Origin: Enterobacter sp. BIGb0383
Lineage (GTDB): Bacteria > Pseudomonadota > Gammaproteobacteria > Enterobacterales > Enterobacteriaceae
NCBI RefSeq assembly: GCF_003751845.1
Contig: NZ_RJKQ01000002.1
Location: 372,001-436,000, forward strand
Direction of reading: 5' to 3'
DNA: 64,000 nt
The position numbers and the translations under genes were made by a program. A model generated the notes under the pieces. The model had not been told where the DNA came from and did no database searches. It saw only the letters and a list, made by a program, of their open reading frames with translations. This document shows positions 35,110 through 44,327 of the stretch, piece by piece (the stretch's first letter is position 1; the number at the start of each line of letters is the position of its first letter).

Positions 35110-36105
35110 CTATCGACGCTGGAAATACGTGAGTGCAAGAGCGCCAGCCAGCACCAGCCCCTTGATGATATCCATTGCATAGTAAGGTACGGAGAGCATC
35201 ACCAGCCCGTTGGAAAGCACGCCGAGGATCACCGCGCCCACCAGCGTACCCAACGCGTTTGGCTTGCCGGAACCGGCCAGCGAGAAACCAATCCACGCCG
35301 CCGCAACCGCATCCATCAGATAACCACCGCCCGCGTTGACCTGCGAAGAACCGATACGCGAAGCCAGCAGAATGCCGCCAAGACCAGCCAGCAGGGACGC
35401 AATCACATAGGCCACCACTTTATAGCGGACGGTGCGAATGCCGGAGAGACGCGCGGCTTCCGGGTTGCCGCCGATGGCATACATCCGGCGGCCGTGGGTG
35501 GTCAGCGACAGGCCAAGCTGCGCCACCAGGGTTACCACCAGCATAATAATCACGATAGTCGGCACCTGGCCCAGCAGGCCAAAGCCTTCCGGTATGATGC
35601 CTTCCGCCATTTCACCGCTCGGCAGCACCATATTTTGCGTAATCGAACCGCCGTAGCTGTAGGTCATCGCCACGCCCTGAATCACAAACAGGCTCGCCAG
35701 CGTTGCCAGCATGTCAGGAATACGCAGCACAACAATCAGGAAGGCGTTAAACAGGCCAATCAGCGTACAAAGCGCCAGGGTGACCAGAATGGCCTCGGTG
35801 GTACCAAAGCCGTGCCAGACAAACAGCGAGATCACCAGCGCATTGGCCAGCGAGGCGGTCGAGCCAACGGACAGGTCAAACCCGCCAACGGTCAGGGAAA
35901 TCGACACGCCAATCGCAATCACCGTCACAATGGCGATGGAACGCAGAATATTGATGATATTAAACGGGTCGAGGAAATTGTCTGAAGCGATACCAAAGAT
36001 GGCGATCAACAGAACAACGGTCAGCAACATGCCCCATTTATAGAGAAAATCGAAAAATTGCTGACGGCCAGACGCCGCCGCATTCACTGAAAGGGCTTTG
36101 CTCAC
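35110..36105 (-). CDS. Ribose-type ABC importer, permease
   Basis: A 331-residue RbsC-family permease with about 8-10 hydrophobic helices. Family motifs: GGFDLSVGS after the first helices, and GGRMYAIGGNPEAARLSGI-like EAA loop (HGRRMYAIGGNPEAARL). The start is GTG at 36105 and overlaps the ATPase stop by 4 nt, so subunits are probably coupled in translation. A single permease implies a homodimeric pore. Confidence 0.88.
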   Translation of the reverse strand: MSKALSVNAAASGRQQFFDFLYKWGMLLTVVLLIAIFGIASDNFLDPFNIINILRSIAIVTVIAIGVSISLTVGGFDLSVGSTASLANALVISLFVWHGFGTTEAILVTLALCTLIGLFNAFLIVVLRIPDMLATLASLFVIQGVAMTYSYGGSITQNMVLPSGEMAEGIIPEGFGLLGQVPTIVIIMLVVTLVAQLGLSLTTHGRRMYAIGGNPEAARLSGIRTVRYKVVAYVIASLLAGLGGILLASRIGSSQVNAGGGYLMDAVAAAWIGFSLAGSGKPNALGTLVGAVILGVLSNGLVMLSVPYYAMDIIKGLVLAGALALTYFQRR

Positions 36106-37604
36106 GCTGCCGTTCCTCCGGTCGAATAGTACAGTAAAGTCTCTTCGCGGGCGTCGGCGCCCGCAATCTCAGCCACAATGCGGCCATCCCACAACACACA
36201 AATTCGGTCGCACAGTCCGACCAGCTCGGCGAACTCGCCGGATGCGTAAATAATGCCTTTGCCTTCACGGGCCAGGCCGTCAATCAGCTGAAACAGGTCG
36301 GTTTTGGCTTTTACGTCCACGCCTTTGGTCGGCTCATCAAAAATCAGCACGTTGGCATTGGCCCGCAACCATTTACCGATGGCGACCTTCTGCTGATTGC
36401 CGCCGGAGAGACGACGCAGCGTCTGCGCCGGACCGGTGGTACGGATCCCGACCCGGGCGATAACTTCTTCCGCCCAGCGCCAGGCCTGACGATGGCCGAA
36501 CAGACTCCAGCGGGAGAAACTGTTATCGGCGCTGACGGAGAGGTTCATGCTGATGGGATCTTCGATAAAAATCCCCTCTTTGCGCCGCTCTTCCGGCACC
36601 AGCGCCATGCCACGCGTGACGGAATCCGCTGGGTTATTTGGCTGCCACGGCTGACCATTCAGTTCTCCGCGCGTTGCACGGCTTTTTGTGGCACCAAACA
36701 GGGCTTTACACAGCTCGGTTTTACCGGCCCCCGCAAGACCCGCAATCCCCAGAATTTCACCTTTGCGCAGGCGCAGAGAGATATCCTGCAGCAGCCCATC
36801 ATCATTCAGGCCATCAATATTTAAAAGGGTTTCTTCACCGTGCGGCGGACGGCGCGGCGGATAGATATCGTTCAGCTCGTGACCCAGCATCTTTTCGACG
36901 ATGGCCTCACCGCTCAGGTCGGCCATCGGGCCGGTCTCAATCAGACGCCCGTCGCGCAGCACCGTCAGGGTGTCGCAGATTGCTTTTAGCTCATGGATGC
37001 GGTGCGAGATAAAGACCACGCCAATGCCCTGTCCCTGAAGACGTCGCACCACGGTGAACAAGCGCTCACTTTCATGCTGGTCCAGCGGGGCTGTGGGTTC
37101 ATCGAGGATCAGAAAACGGCAGTGATGGGAGAGCGCACGCGCCAGTAAGATTTGCTGCTTTTCCGCCAGGGTGCAGCTATCCACCGAGCGGCGCACGTCG
37201 AAGCTAATATCCAGCTGTGCCAGCGCGGCCTTTGCCTGCTGACGCACAGTCGACCAGCTATAGCGGTGGCCGGGTTCAGCAAGGCGGTCGAGCATGATAT
37301 TTTCGGCAATGCTCAGGCCGGGCACCAGCGCCACATCGACTTCCTGCTGCACCAGATGGATCCCATACTGCTTAGCATCACGCGGAGAGCGGATTGAGAC
37401 CACCTGGTTATTGATGGCGATCTCGCCTTCATAGTGATCGTGGGTGCCGCACAGCACCGCCATCAGGGTTGATTTGCCCGCGCCATTCGCGCCGGTCAGC
37501 GCATGGACAGAGCCACCTTTAATGTCGAAATCGACATGCGACAGCGCCCTGAAACCGGCAAAGGCCAGGTTTATTCCGCGCATGCTGAGGTGGTTAGCGC
37601 TCAT
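36102..37604 (-). CDS. Ribose-type ABC importer, double ATPase subunit
   Basis: A 500-residue RbsA-type protein with two ABC domains. The N-terminal half has Walker A GANGAGKST, a degenerate signature CTLAEKQQ and Walker B FLILDEPTA. The C-terminal half has a modified Walker A (GLAGAGKTE), the signature LSGGNQQKV and VLIFDEPTKGVD. Weak sites in one half are normal for this family. I set the start at 37604 (MSANHLSMRG) with AGGAG upstream; the open frame extends over 300 codons further but only as an antisense shadow of hcxA. Confidence 0.9.
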   Translation of the reverse strand: MSANHLSMRGINLAFAGFRALSHVDFDIKGGSVHALTGANGAGKSTLMAVLCGTHDHYEGEIAINNQVVSIRSPRDAKQYGIHLVQQEVDVALVPGLSIAENIMLDRLAEPGHRYSWSTVRQQAKAALAQLDISFDVRRSVDSCTLAEKQQILLARALSHHCRFLILDEPTAPLDQHESERLFTVVRRLQGQGIGVVFISHRIHELKAICDTLTVLRDGRLIETGPMADLSGEAIVEKMLGHELNDIYPPRRPPHGEETLLNIDGLNDDGLLQDISLRLRKGEILGIAGLAGAGKTELCKALFGATKSRATRGELNGQPWQPNNPADSVTRGMALVPEERRKEGIFIEDPISMNLSVSADNSFSRWSLFGHRQAWRWAEEVIARVGIRTTGPAQTLRRLSGGNQQKVAIGKWLRANANVLIFDEPTKGVDVKAKTDLFQLIDGLAREGKGIIYASGEFAELVGLCDRICVLWDGRIVAEIAGADAREETLLYYSTGGTAA

Positions 37605-37704
37605 GGCGACAAACTCCTGAATGAATGATTGATTTGATGAATTTTTCATAGCCCGACTTGACTGACAATGACAGAAAAGGCATAAGATAAAGCTAAATAA
37701 TCTT

Positions 37705-37728
37705 AGCCATCCGGACATCCAGACATAC
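37705..37728. promoter_or_regulatory. Candidate MetJ boxes between the ABC operon and hcxA
   Basis: Three in-phase 8-mers, AGCCATCC, GGACATCC and AGACATAC, each match AGACGTCT at 5 of 8 positions. MetJ sites in E. coli are often built from several such imperfect boxes. The site lies between divergent starts at 37604 and 37764. Confidence 0.55.
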
Positions 37729-37763
37729 CATCGGGATAGCGATAATACACAAGGAACCAACAA

Positions 37764-38852
37764 ATGAGCAACACCGAAATTCGCGTGGTGATCGGCCCGG
37801 CCAACTACTTCTCTCATCCGGGCAGTCTGGCACGCCTGAACGACTTCTTTACGGCCGATCAGCTCTCCCGGGCGGTGTGGATTTATGGCGATCGCGCCTT
37901 CGCGGCTGCACGCCCTTATCTGCCGGAAAGCTTTGACCTGCCGGGTGCAAAACACCTGCCCTTTACCGGCCACTGCAGCGAAAAAGATGTAAATGAGTTG
38001 GTACGCGAAGCCGGTGATGACCGTGCGGTGGTGATCGGGATCGGCGGCGGTGCCCTGCTGGATACGGTAAAAGCGGTGGCTCGCCGTCTTGGCCTGCCGG
38101 TTGTCGCAATTCCCACTATCGCCGCTACCTGCGCCGCCTGGACGCCGCTCTCCGTGTGGTACAACGATGCTGGTCAGGCTCTGCAGTTTGAAATTTTTGA
38201 CGATGCCAACTTCCTGGTTCTGGTGGAGCCGGAAATTATCCTCGCCGCGCCGGAGGAGTATCTGCTGGCGGGTATCGGCGATACCCTTGCGAAATGGTAT
38301 GAAGCGGTGGTGCTGGCGCAGCAGCCGGAGAAACTGCCTCTGACCGTGCGTCTGGGCATTAACGGCGCGCTGGCTATCCGCGATATTTTGCTGGAGAAAA
38401 GCGAGGCGGCGCTGGCGGACAAGCAGCGCGGCGAACTCACCCAGGATTTCAGTGACGTGGTGGATGCGATTATTGCCGGTGGCGGCATGGTGGGTGGCCT
38501 GGGCGAACGCTATACCCGCGTCGCCGCAGCCCATGCGGTACACAATGGCCTGACGGTATTACCGCAGACGGATAAATTCCTGCACGGCACCAAAGTGGCC
38601 TACGGTATTCTGGTACAGAGCGCCCTGCTTGGCCAGGATGACGTGCTGGCGCAGCTGATTGCCGCTTACCAGCGCTTCAATCTGCCAACCACGCTGGCGG
38701 CGCTGGAGGTCGATATTCATAACCGTGCAGAGCTGGATAAAGTGATTGCTCACACCCTGCGTCCGGTCGAGTCCATTCACTATCTGCCGGTAACCCTGAC
38801 GCCGGAGAGCCTGCTTGCGGCCTTTGAGAAAGTCGAAACCTTCCAGCGTTAA
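37764..38852 (+). CDS. hcxA: Hydroxycarboxylate dehydrogenase A (YbdH)
   Basis: A 362-residue iron-containing alcohol dehydrogenase/glycerol dehydrogenase-like enzyme. E. coli HcxA reduces 2-oxo acids such as 2-oxobutanoate and 2-oxoglutarate with NAD(P)H. The cofactor loop GIGGGALLDTVKAV, the metal-site segment with PTIAATCAAWTPLSVW, and HAVHNGLTVLP and LHGTKVAYGI histidines are present. In E. coli ybdH and ybdL have been connected with the MetJ regulon. Here hcxA shares a promoter region with the ABC importer; it may process 2-oxobutanoate or methylthio-oxobutanoate. Confidence 0.9.
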   Translation: MSNTEIRVVIGPANYFSHPGSLARLNDFFTADQLSRAVWIYGDRAFAAARPYLPESFDLPGAKHLPFTGHCSEKDVNELVREAGDDRAVVIGIGGGALLDTVKAVARRLGLPVVAIPTIAATCAAWTPLSVWYNDAGQALQFEIFDDANFLVLVEPEIILAAPEEYLLAGIGDTLAKWYEAVVLAQQPEKLPLTVRLGINGALAIRDILLEKSEAALADKQRGELTQDFSDVVDAIIAGGGMVGGLGERYTRVAAAHAVHNGLTVLPQTDKFLHGTKVAYGILVQSALLGQDDVLAQLIAAYQRFNLPTTLAALEVDIHNRAELDKVIAHTLRPVESIHYLPVTLTPESLLAAFEKVETFQR

Positions 38853-38870
38853 TTTCCCCCTCTTTTATGC

Positions 38871-38896
38871 ATGTCTCTGCTTCTGAGCAGAGACAT
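38871..38896 (+). terminator. Hairpin after hcxA
   Basis: Perfect 10-bp stem ATGTCTCTGC / GCAGAGACAT with a 6-nt loop. Only TT follows, so it is a weak terminator or an mRNA 3'-end stabiliser. Confidence 0.5.
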
Positions 38897-39012
38897 TTGC
38901 GATCCTCCTCGACCGCTTTCGCCTTCCCACTTTGCACATCTCTCCCTGAGCATTAGGCTATCAGCCATAAGATATTACGCGATCAGCTAATAATCTAATT
39001 ATTTACTTATGG

Positions 39013-39030
39013 ACTGTAAGGGTATACAGT
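39013..39030. promoter_or_regulatory. Operator-like palindrome of the toxin-antitoxin operon
   Basis: Perfect inverted repeat ACTGTA-N6-TACAGT ending 10 nt before the toxin ATG. The XRE antitoxin is the natural candidate to bind it for autoregulation. Confidence 0.55.
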
Positions 39031-39040
39031 GGAGATCTCA

Positions 39041-39334
39041 ATGGAAATCATCTGGTCCAGAAACGCGAAAAAACAGCTATTGAATATTGATGGCCGCTAC
39101 CGCGAGAGGATTAAGCAAAAGCTGTACGACATCGGCGACATCATGGCGCCGCTGCCGGATCTGAAAAAACTGTCGGGGCCAGAAAACCATTACCGGCTAC
39201 GCGTGGGAGATTACCGTATTATCCTCACGCATCCTGAGGGAAGCGAACGCTGCACCGTTGTCGCAGTGAAACGCAGAACCTCTACGACATACCTGCATGA
39301 GGAGCCTGTGCGCTATGACAGTACAGTTTATTAA
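39041..39334 (+). CDS. RelE/ParE-family toxin (HigB-like)
   Basis: A 97-residue RelE-superfamily toxin. The sequence shows the usual start EIIWSRNAKKQLLNID, the central LPDLKKLSG and YRLRVGDYRIIL, and a basic tail VVAVKRRTSTTY. Related toxins cleave mRNA on the ribosome. The start at 39041 has GGAG 8 nt upstream; a GTG at 39029 is less likely. It is transcribed before its antitoxin with a 20-nt overlap, the order seen in higBA-type systems. Confidence 0.85.
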   Translation: MEIIWSRNAKKQLLNIDGRYRERIKQKLYDIGDIMAPLPDLKKLSGPENHYRLRVGDYRIILTHPEGSERCTVVAVKRRTSTTYLHEEPVRYDSTVY

Positions 39335-39710
39335 GGATGAAAAAGGTAACCGACTCTACGCCGTAATCCCCTACGCCGAATACTTCCGTATGCGTCTGCA
39401 AATGTCCGGGATCGACGATGAAAACGAAGAAGACTGGGAGGATGTGCCCTACGAATCAGACGAATATGATGACGTAGGTATTCCTGATAGCGTCGCCAGC
39501 ATTATGGATAAAGAGAACGTCAGCCTGCAGGCGGCATGGCGTATCTATCGTGGTTTATCCCAGCAGGAAGTGGCGGATAAACTGGGCATCAGCCAGTCTG
39601 CCGTTTCCCAACTGGAATCCGTGGATTCCCGCCCACAAAAGCGTACCCGCGAAAAACTGGCGGCGCTTTACGGTTGCCAGCAGGAGCAGATTGCACTCTA
39701 TCTTCCCTGA
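39315..39710 (+). CDS. XRE-family antitoxin with Phd-like acidic N-terminal part
   Basis: A 131-residue antitoxin. The N-terminal 30 residues (YAVIPYAEYFRM) resemble a Phd/YefM start, followed by a very acidic linker (DDENEEDWEDV, ESDEYDD). A C-terminal XRE helix-turn-helix at about 75-115 reads LSQQEVADKLGISQSAVSQL. The acidic region probably wraps the toxin while the HTH binds the palindrome at 39013-39030. SD GAGGAG lies inside the toxin gene. Confidence 0.85.
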   Translation: MTVQFIKDEKGNRLYAVIPYAEYFRMRLQMSGIDDENEEDWEDVPYESDEYDDVGIPDSVASIMDKENVSLQAAWRIYRGLSQQEVADKLGISQSAVSQLESVDSRPQKRTREKLAALYGCQQEQIALYLP

Positions 39711-39730
39711 TTGGGCAAGATTACCGGAAA

Positions 39731-39928
39731 TCAACAGCAGCGCGCCCCGTCCTTTCCACCGTAACGCGCGTCCTGCCGATCGCGGAAAAACGCCTCGTAA
39801 GTCATTGGCGTCTGGTCCGGGTGATTGATGCGCATATGCTCGACGTAGTTGTCGTAGTCGGGCACGCCAACCATCATCTTCGCCGCCTGACCCAAATATT
39901 TACCCGCTTTAGACAGTGTATCGAACAT
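39731..39928 (-). CDS. ybdD: YbdD/YjiX-family small protein
   Basis: A 65-residue protein with the family core [20 protein letters not shown] and a Cys-Cys end. In E. coli ybdD lies directly after cstA, as here, and its paralogue YjiX follows the pyruvate transporter gene btsT. Work on these pairs suggests the small protein is needed for the CstA-type transporter to function. The start at 39928 has AGGAG upstream; the longer frame is an extension into the cstA gap. Confidence 0.92.
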   Translation of the reverse strand: MFDTLSKAGKYLGQAAKMMVGVPDYDNYVEHMRINHPDQTPMTYEAFFRDRQDARYGGKDGARCC

Positions 39929-39983
39929 GGTGCTCTCCTGGGTTTTCCCCCTCTTCCCCGCCCGGGAAAGAGGGGGCAATTGA

Positions 39984-42089
39984 CTAGTGCGCGCTTTTCG
40001 CCTGGGCCACAATTTTGTCGATATTCTCAGGCATCGGCTCATACGGCGTCTCGTTCGCCGTCGGATGTTCCTCTTTCAGTGCCGCCAGGGCGGTCTTAAT
40101 CGAGTACATCGCCAGGACCACGACCACCACCATAAAGAAGATGGTCAGTCCGGCGTCGAGACGGTTATTGAACACCAGCTGTGACAGCTGAGACTCAGTA
40201 TACTGCGGCGGAATGGCCCCGCTGTCGATCATCGCCTGGAACTTATTGGCAATGGCCAGGAACCCCACTTTCGCATCGCTGCTAAAGGCTTTCTGCCAGC
40301 CTGCGGTCAGCGTACAAATCAGCAGCCAGCTTGTCGGCAGCAGTGCCACCCACGCGTAGCGCTGGCGCTTCATTTTGAAGAGGACAACCGCACAGAGCAT
40401 CAGCGCCATACCCGCCAGCATCTGGTTAGCAATACCGAACAGCGGCCACAGGGTATTAATGCCTCCCAGCGGATCCACCACGCCCTGGTGCAGGAAGTAT
40501 CCCCACGCCAGCACGCACAGGGCCGTTGCCAGCAGGTTCGCGGGCAGCGAGTCGGTCCGTTTCAGATTCGGGTTAATCACCCCCAGCAGATCCTGCAGCA
40601 TAAAGCGCGCCGCACGGGTTCCTGCATCGACCGCCGTCAGAATAAACAGGGCTTCAAACAGAATGGCAAAGTGATACCAGAATGAGACCTCCATCAGTCC
40701 GCCAAAGGAGCCGTGCAGAATATAGGCCATCCCCACCGCCAGAGTCGGAGCCCCGCCTGCACGCGAGATAATCGACTGCTCGCCGACCTCGTTAGCTATC
40801 TGATGCAGCGTCTCCGGCGTCACGCTAAAGCCCCAGCCGCTCACCACCTGAGCCGCTGATGCCACCACGTCAACCGTTCCCGCCGGAGCCAGCACCGCCA
40901 TCGGGCTGTTCATCGCGAAGTAGACGCCCGGATCGATAATACAGGCGGAGACCAGCGCCATAATCGCCACAAACGACTCCATCAACATCCCGCCATAGCC
41001 GATAAAGCAGGCCTGCCCTTCGCTGGCGAGCATTTTCGGGGTGGTGCCGGATGAGATCAGCGCGTGGAAGCCGGACACCGCGCCACAGGCGATAGTAATA
41101 AACAGGAACGGGAACAGGTTACCCGTCCAGACCGGTCCGGTGCCGTCGATAAATTTGGTCATCGCAGGCATGGTCAGCGTCGGACGCATCACCAGGATAC
41201 CGATCGCCAGCCCGATAATGGTACCGATTTTCAGGAACGTAGAGAGATAATCACGCGGGGCCAGCAGCAGCCAGACCGGCAGTACCGCCGCGACAAAGCC
41301 ATAGCCCACCAGCATCCAGGTCAGCTGCACGCCGGTAAAGTCAAAGTACGGTGCCCAGGTTTCGCTTTCCGCCACCCAGCCGCCGGAAATAATCGCGAAG
41401 ATCAGGAACACCAGTCCGATAACAGAAACCTCGCCGATACGCCCCGGCCGCAGATAGCGGATATAGATCCCCATAAAGATCGCCAGCGGAATGGTAAAGG
41501 CCACCGTGTAGGTTCCCCACGGGCTGTGGGTCAGCGCTTTCACCACGATCATCGCCAGCACCGCGAGGATAATCACCATAATCATAAAGCAGGCCACCAG
41601 CGCGATAACCCCGGCAGTTGGCCCCATTTCGGTTTTCACCAGCTCGCCGAGAGAACGCCCGTCGCGACGGGTGGAAACAAACAGCACCATAAAGTCCTGC
41701 ACCGCACCGGCCAGCACCACCCCGGCAAGGATCCACAGCATCCCCGGCAGATAGCCCATCTGTGCGGCCAGCACCGGTCCAACCAGCGGTCCTGCACCGG
41801 CAATTGCGGCAAAGTGATGACCGAACAGCACTTTTTTGTCGGTCGGCACATAGTCGAGGCCGTCGTTATGCCGTACCGCAGGCGTCATTCGCGTCGGGTC
41901 AACGCCCAGCACGTTTTTAGCGATATACAGACCATAGAAACGATAGGCAATCAGGTAGATACAGACCGCCGCCACGACAATCCACAAGGCGTTGATTTGT
42001 TCGCCCCGGTTAAGTGCTATATAGCCCAGGGCAAAAGCACCGATAACCGCCAGCACTGCCCATATAAGGTATTTCCCTGCGTTATTCAT
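39984..42089 (-). CDS. cstA: Carbon starvation protein A, CstA
   Basis: A 701-residue inner-membrane transporter with about 16-18 helices, induced on carbon starvation. It has been implicated in peptide and pyruvate uptake. CstA signatures include [32 protein letters not shown] and [12 protein letters not shown]. Length is exactly that of E. coli CstA. A CRP-like site lies 120 nt upstream, fitting its known cAMP-CRP dependence. ybdD follows in the same operon. Confidence 0.96.
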   Translation of the reverse strand: MNNAGKYLIWAVLAVIGAFALGYIALNRGEQINALWIVVAAVCIYLIAYRFYGLYIAKNVLGVDPTRMTPAVRHNDGLDYVPTDKKVLFGHHFAAIAGAGPLVGPVLAAQMGYLPGMLWILAGVVLAGAVQDFMVLFVSTRRDGRSLGELVKTEMGPTAGVIALVACFMIMVIILAVLAMIVVKALTHSPWGTYTVAFTIPLAIFMGIYIRYLRPGRIGEVSVIGLVFLIFAIISGGWVAESETWAPYFDFTGVQLTWMLVGYGFVAAVLPVWLLLAPRDYLSTFLKIGTIIGLAIGILVMRPTLTMPAMTKFIDGTGPVWTGNLFPFLFITIACGAVSGFHALISSGTTPKMLASEGQACFIGYGGMLMESFVAIMALVSACIIDPGVYFAMNSPMAVLAPAGTVDVVASAAQVVSGWGFSVTPETLHQIANEVGEQSIISRAGGAPTLAVGMAYILHGSFGGLMEVSFWYHFAILFEALFILTAVDAGTRAARFMLQDLLGVINPNLKRTDSLPANLLATALCVLAWGYFLHQGVVDPLGGINTLWPLFGIANQMLAGMALMLCAVVLFKMKRQRYAWVALLPTSWLLICTLTAGWQKAFSSDAKVGFLAIANKFQAMIDSGAIPPQYTESQLSQLVFNNRLDAGLTIFFMVVVVVLAMYSIKTALAALKEEHPTANETPYEPMPENIDKIVAQAKSAH

Positions 42090-42208
42090 GATGGTGCCCC
42101 GCTCCAGGATCGATGAGAATGTTACATTTTGTTTCTAGATCATTCGGCGCGATTTAACAACTTATATACATGACGAAACAACAAGAAAACCGGGGATTTA
42201 CATCACAG

Positions 42209-42224
42209 TGTTAACGGGATCACT
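42209..42224. promoter_or_regulatory. CRP-like site upstream of cstA
   Basis: TGTTA-ACGGGA-TCACT matches the CRP pattern TGTGA-N6-TCACA in 8 of 10 positions. Confidence 0.6.
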
Positions 42225-42265
42225 TCCAGGAAGTTAAACGGATGAAAAAAGCAGGAGGAGAAGTG

Positions 42266-42288
42266 ACCCTCGCCAGAAAGACGAGGGT
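42266..42288 (-). terminator. Weak hairpin after entH
   Basis: Stem ACCCTCG / CGAGGGT with a 9-nt loop just past the entH stop. There is no T-tract, so it may only be an mRNA end structure. Confidence 0.4.
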
Positions 42289-42294
42289 ATAAGA

Positions 42295-42708
42295 TCAGCC
42301 CATTACCGCAGTACTAAGGCGACAGGTGCAGCAGCGACGTCCCTGCTCGTCAAAGACTACTATTTCCCAGCTCTGGCTCTGACGGCCGAGATGCAACGGC
42401 TGGCAGACGCCGCGCACTTTACCCTGAGAAACCGGGCGATGGTGGCTGGCGTTAAGCTCGGTTCCCACCACGCACTGGCCTTCGCGGGTCATCAGGTAAC
42501 CCGCCATTGACCCCAGCGTTTCCGCCAGCGCCGCCGACGCCCCACCGTGCAGCAGGCCGAAGGGCTGATGAGTGCGGCTGTCGACCGGCATTTCGGCTTC
42601 CAGCGTCTCGTCGCCGATCTTCGTATAGACAATGCCCAGATGGGCCACCATGGTATTCAGGCTGGTGGCATTCAGCTCCTCAAGGGAGAGATGACGTTTC
42701 CAGATCAT
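42295..42708 (-). CDS. entH: Proofreading thioesterase EntH
   Basis: A 137-residue hotdog-fold thioesterase that removes wrongly loaded acyl groups from the EntB carrier protein. The catalytic region reads [21 protein letters not shown] and [20 protein letters not shown], with the catalytic Glu in AETLGS. Last gene of entCEBAH. Its start codon overlaps the entA stop region by one base. Confidence 0.95.
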   Translation of the reverse strand: MIWKRHLSLEELNATSLNTMVAHLGIVYTKIGDETLEAEMPVDSRTHQPFGLLHGGASAALAETLGSMAGYLMTREGQCVVGTELNASHHRPVSQGKVRGVCQPLHLGRQSQSWEIVVFDEQGRRCCTCRLSTAVMG

Positions 42709-43463
42709 CAGGCCCCCAGCGTCGAGCCGCCGTCCACCACGATATCCTGCAGCGTGATATGGCTGGCGTGGTCAGAGGCAAGGAACAGAACCGTACTGGC
42801 GATCTCCTGCGGACGGGCGATTTTACCCAACGGGATCCCCAACTTAAACTGCTCGCCGAAGCCGCGAATACGCAGCTGTTCGGCGTCGTCACTGGTCCAC
42901 AGCGTGCGCTGCATATCCGTATCGGTTGAGCCCGGAGAGACCAGGTTGCAGCGCACCCGCGCCGCCGACAGCTCAAGGCCGACGGTCAGGGCCAGGCTTT
43001 TCAGCGCCGCCTTCGAAGCACCGTAAGCGCTCATGCCCAGACGCGGAGTATGGGCCGCATCGGATGAGACGGTCACAATCGCCCCGCCCTGCTGGCGGCG
43101 GAACTGCGGGATCGTCTGCTGGAACAGGTTAAACGCCCCGCCGACGTTGACCGCAAAGGTCTGCTGCCAGGCTTCCGCCGTCAGCGCCTCGGTCGGCCCC
43201 ATATGCAGGATCCCGGCGGCGTTAACCAGCACGTCGAGCAGGGTCAGGTTTGCCAGCAGGCGGCCGCAAACCTCTGCGACCTGAGCCGCATCGGCGATAT
43301 CCAGCTGCTCGGTGGCAAAGGGATAGTCCTGCTGGCCAAAAGCGAGATCGAAACCGGTGACGCTGGCACCGGCCTCGCTAAAGGCTAACGCCGTGGCATA
43401 GCCGATGCCTTTACCGGCCCCGGTCACCCACACCGTTTTGCCGGTAAAATCGAAACCGGACAT
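42708..43463 (-). CDS. entA: 2,3-dihydro-2,3-dihydroxybenzoate dehydrogenase EntA
   Basis: A 251-residue short-chain dehydrogenase that oxidises the EntB product to 2,3-dihydroxybenzoate with NAD+. The cofactor motif [13 protein letters not shown] and the catalytic Ser-Tyr-Lys ([18 protein letters not shown]) are intact. I set the start at 43463 ([11 protein letters not shown]), overlapping the entB stop as TAATG; the frame upstream lies within entB. Confidence 0.96.
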   Translation of the reverse strand: MSGFDFTGKTVWVTGAGKGIGYATALAFSEAGASVTGFDLAFGQQDYPFATEQLDIADAAQVAEVCGRLLANLTLLDVLVNAAGILHMGPTEALTAEAWQQTFAVNVGGAFNLFQQTIPQFRRQQGGAIVTVSSDAAHTPRLGMSAYGASKAALKSLALTVGLELSAARVRCNLVSPGSTDTDMQRTLWTSDDAEQLRIRGFGEQFKLGIPLGKIARPQEIASTVLFLASDHASHITLQDIVVDGGSTLGA

Positions 43464-44314
43464 TACTTCACCTCGCGGGACAGCAGCGCCCACCAGGCAT
43501 CGATTGACGGATTTTTTGCCAGCATCACAAAATCGATATCGGCGAACGCTTTGCGCCAGCGGGCGGCAAGCGCCATCATGCGCACGGAATCAAGGCCGTA
43601 GTCGATCAGGTTTTCATCATCCATCGGCTCGTCGGATTCATCGAGCAGAGGCAGGATCAGCGCACGCAGCGCGGCTTTGCTGGTCGGGACCGGCAACAGT
43701 TCTTCAGTCATCACGACTCTCCCGGAACGCCCGGCTACGTATTTCAGGGCCATCAGATGCTCTTCGCGGCTGAAATCCGCCAGCGCATCGGCAACCATAA
43801 AGGGTTTGATATCGCGCATAAACGCATCGGTGGCGGTGGTCATGCAGCCGATATGAGCGTAAACGCCGGTGATCAGCAGCTGGTTGCGGCCGGTCTCTTT
43901 CAGCATCTCCTCCAGCGGCGAGCGGTGGAAGGCGCTGTAACGCCATTTCACGAGCACCGTATCGGCGTCATCCGGGGCCAGAGCCGCAACGACCTTCTGC
44001 TGTTCCGGAGAACGGGTCAGACCCGGTCCCCACATATCGTTGAGCAGAGCGCGGTCTTCATCGCTCTGTTCTTTCGGCTGAGCGGTGTAGTACACCGGGA
44101 TATTGTGCTGTTTGCAGAACTGACGCAGGGCGGCAATATTGGCGACCACCTTCTCCATCATTTCGCAGTTTTCGCCCCAGAAGCTGACGAAATAATCCTG
44201 CATATCGTGGATCAGCAGCGCGGCGCGCTCAGGCTCAAAGGCCCAGCTGACTTTGTTCTGCGGAATGTCCGCTGCGTCCGGCAGCGCATAAGCCTGCAGC
44301 TTCGGAATGGCCAT
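43463..44314 (-). CDS. entB: Isochorismatase / aryl carrier protein EntB
   Basis: A 283-residue two-domain enzyme. The N-terminal isochorismatase (about residues 1-205) splits isochorismate to dihydro-DHB and pyruvate. The C-terminal aryl carrier domain carries the phosphopantetheine Ser243 in YGLDSVRMM and accepts DHB from EntE. The start at 44314 (MAIPKLQAY) has AGGAG upstream. It is two residues shorter than E. coli EntB. The 4'-phosphopantetheinyl transferase EntD that activates it is expected beyond the window, next to fepA. Confidence 0.96.
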   Translation of the reverse strand: MAIPKLQAYALPDAADIPQNKVSWAFEPERAALLIHDMQDYFVSFWGENCEMMEKVVANIAALRQFCKQHNIPVYYTAQPKEQSDEDRALLNDMWGPGLTRSPEQQKVVAALAPDDADTVLVKWRYSAFHRSPLEEMLKETGRNQLLITGVYAHIGCMTTATDAFMRDIKPFMVADALADFSREEHLMALKYVAGRSGRVVMTEELLPVPTSKAALRALILPLLDESDEPMDDENLIDYGLDSVRMMALAARWRKAFADIDFVMLAKNPSIDAWWALLSREVK

Positions 44315-44327
44315 CTTGTCTTCTCCT

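Noticed and set aside
37605-38543. N-terminal extension of the ABC ATPase frame by more than 300 codons
   Set aside because: The extension is antisense to hcxA and unlike ABC proteins; a good start with AGGAG exists at 37604.
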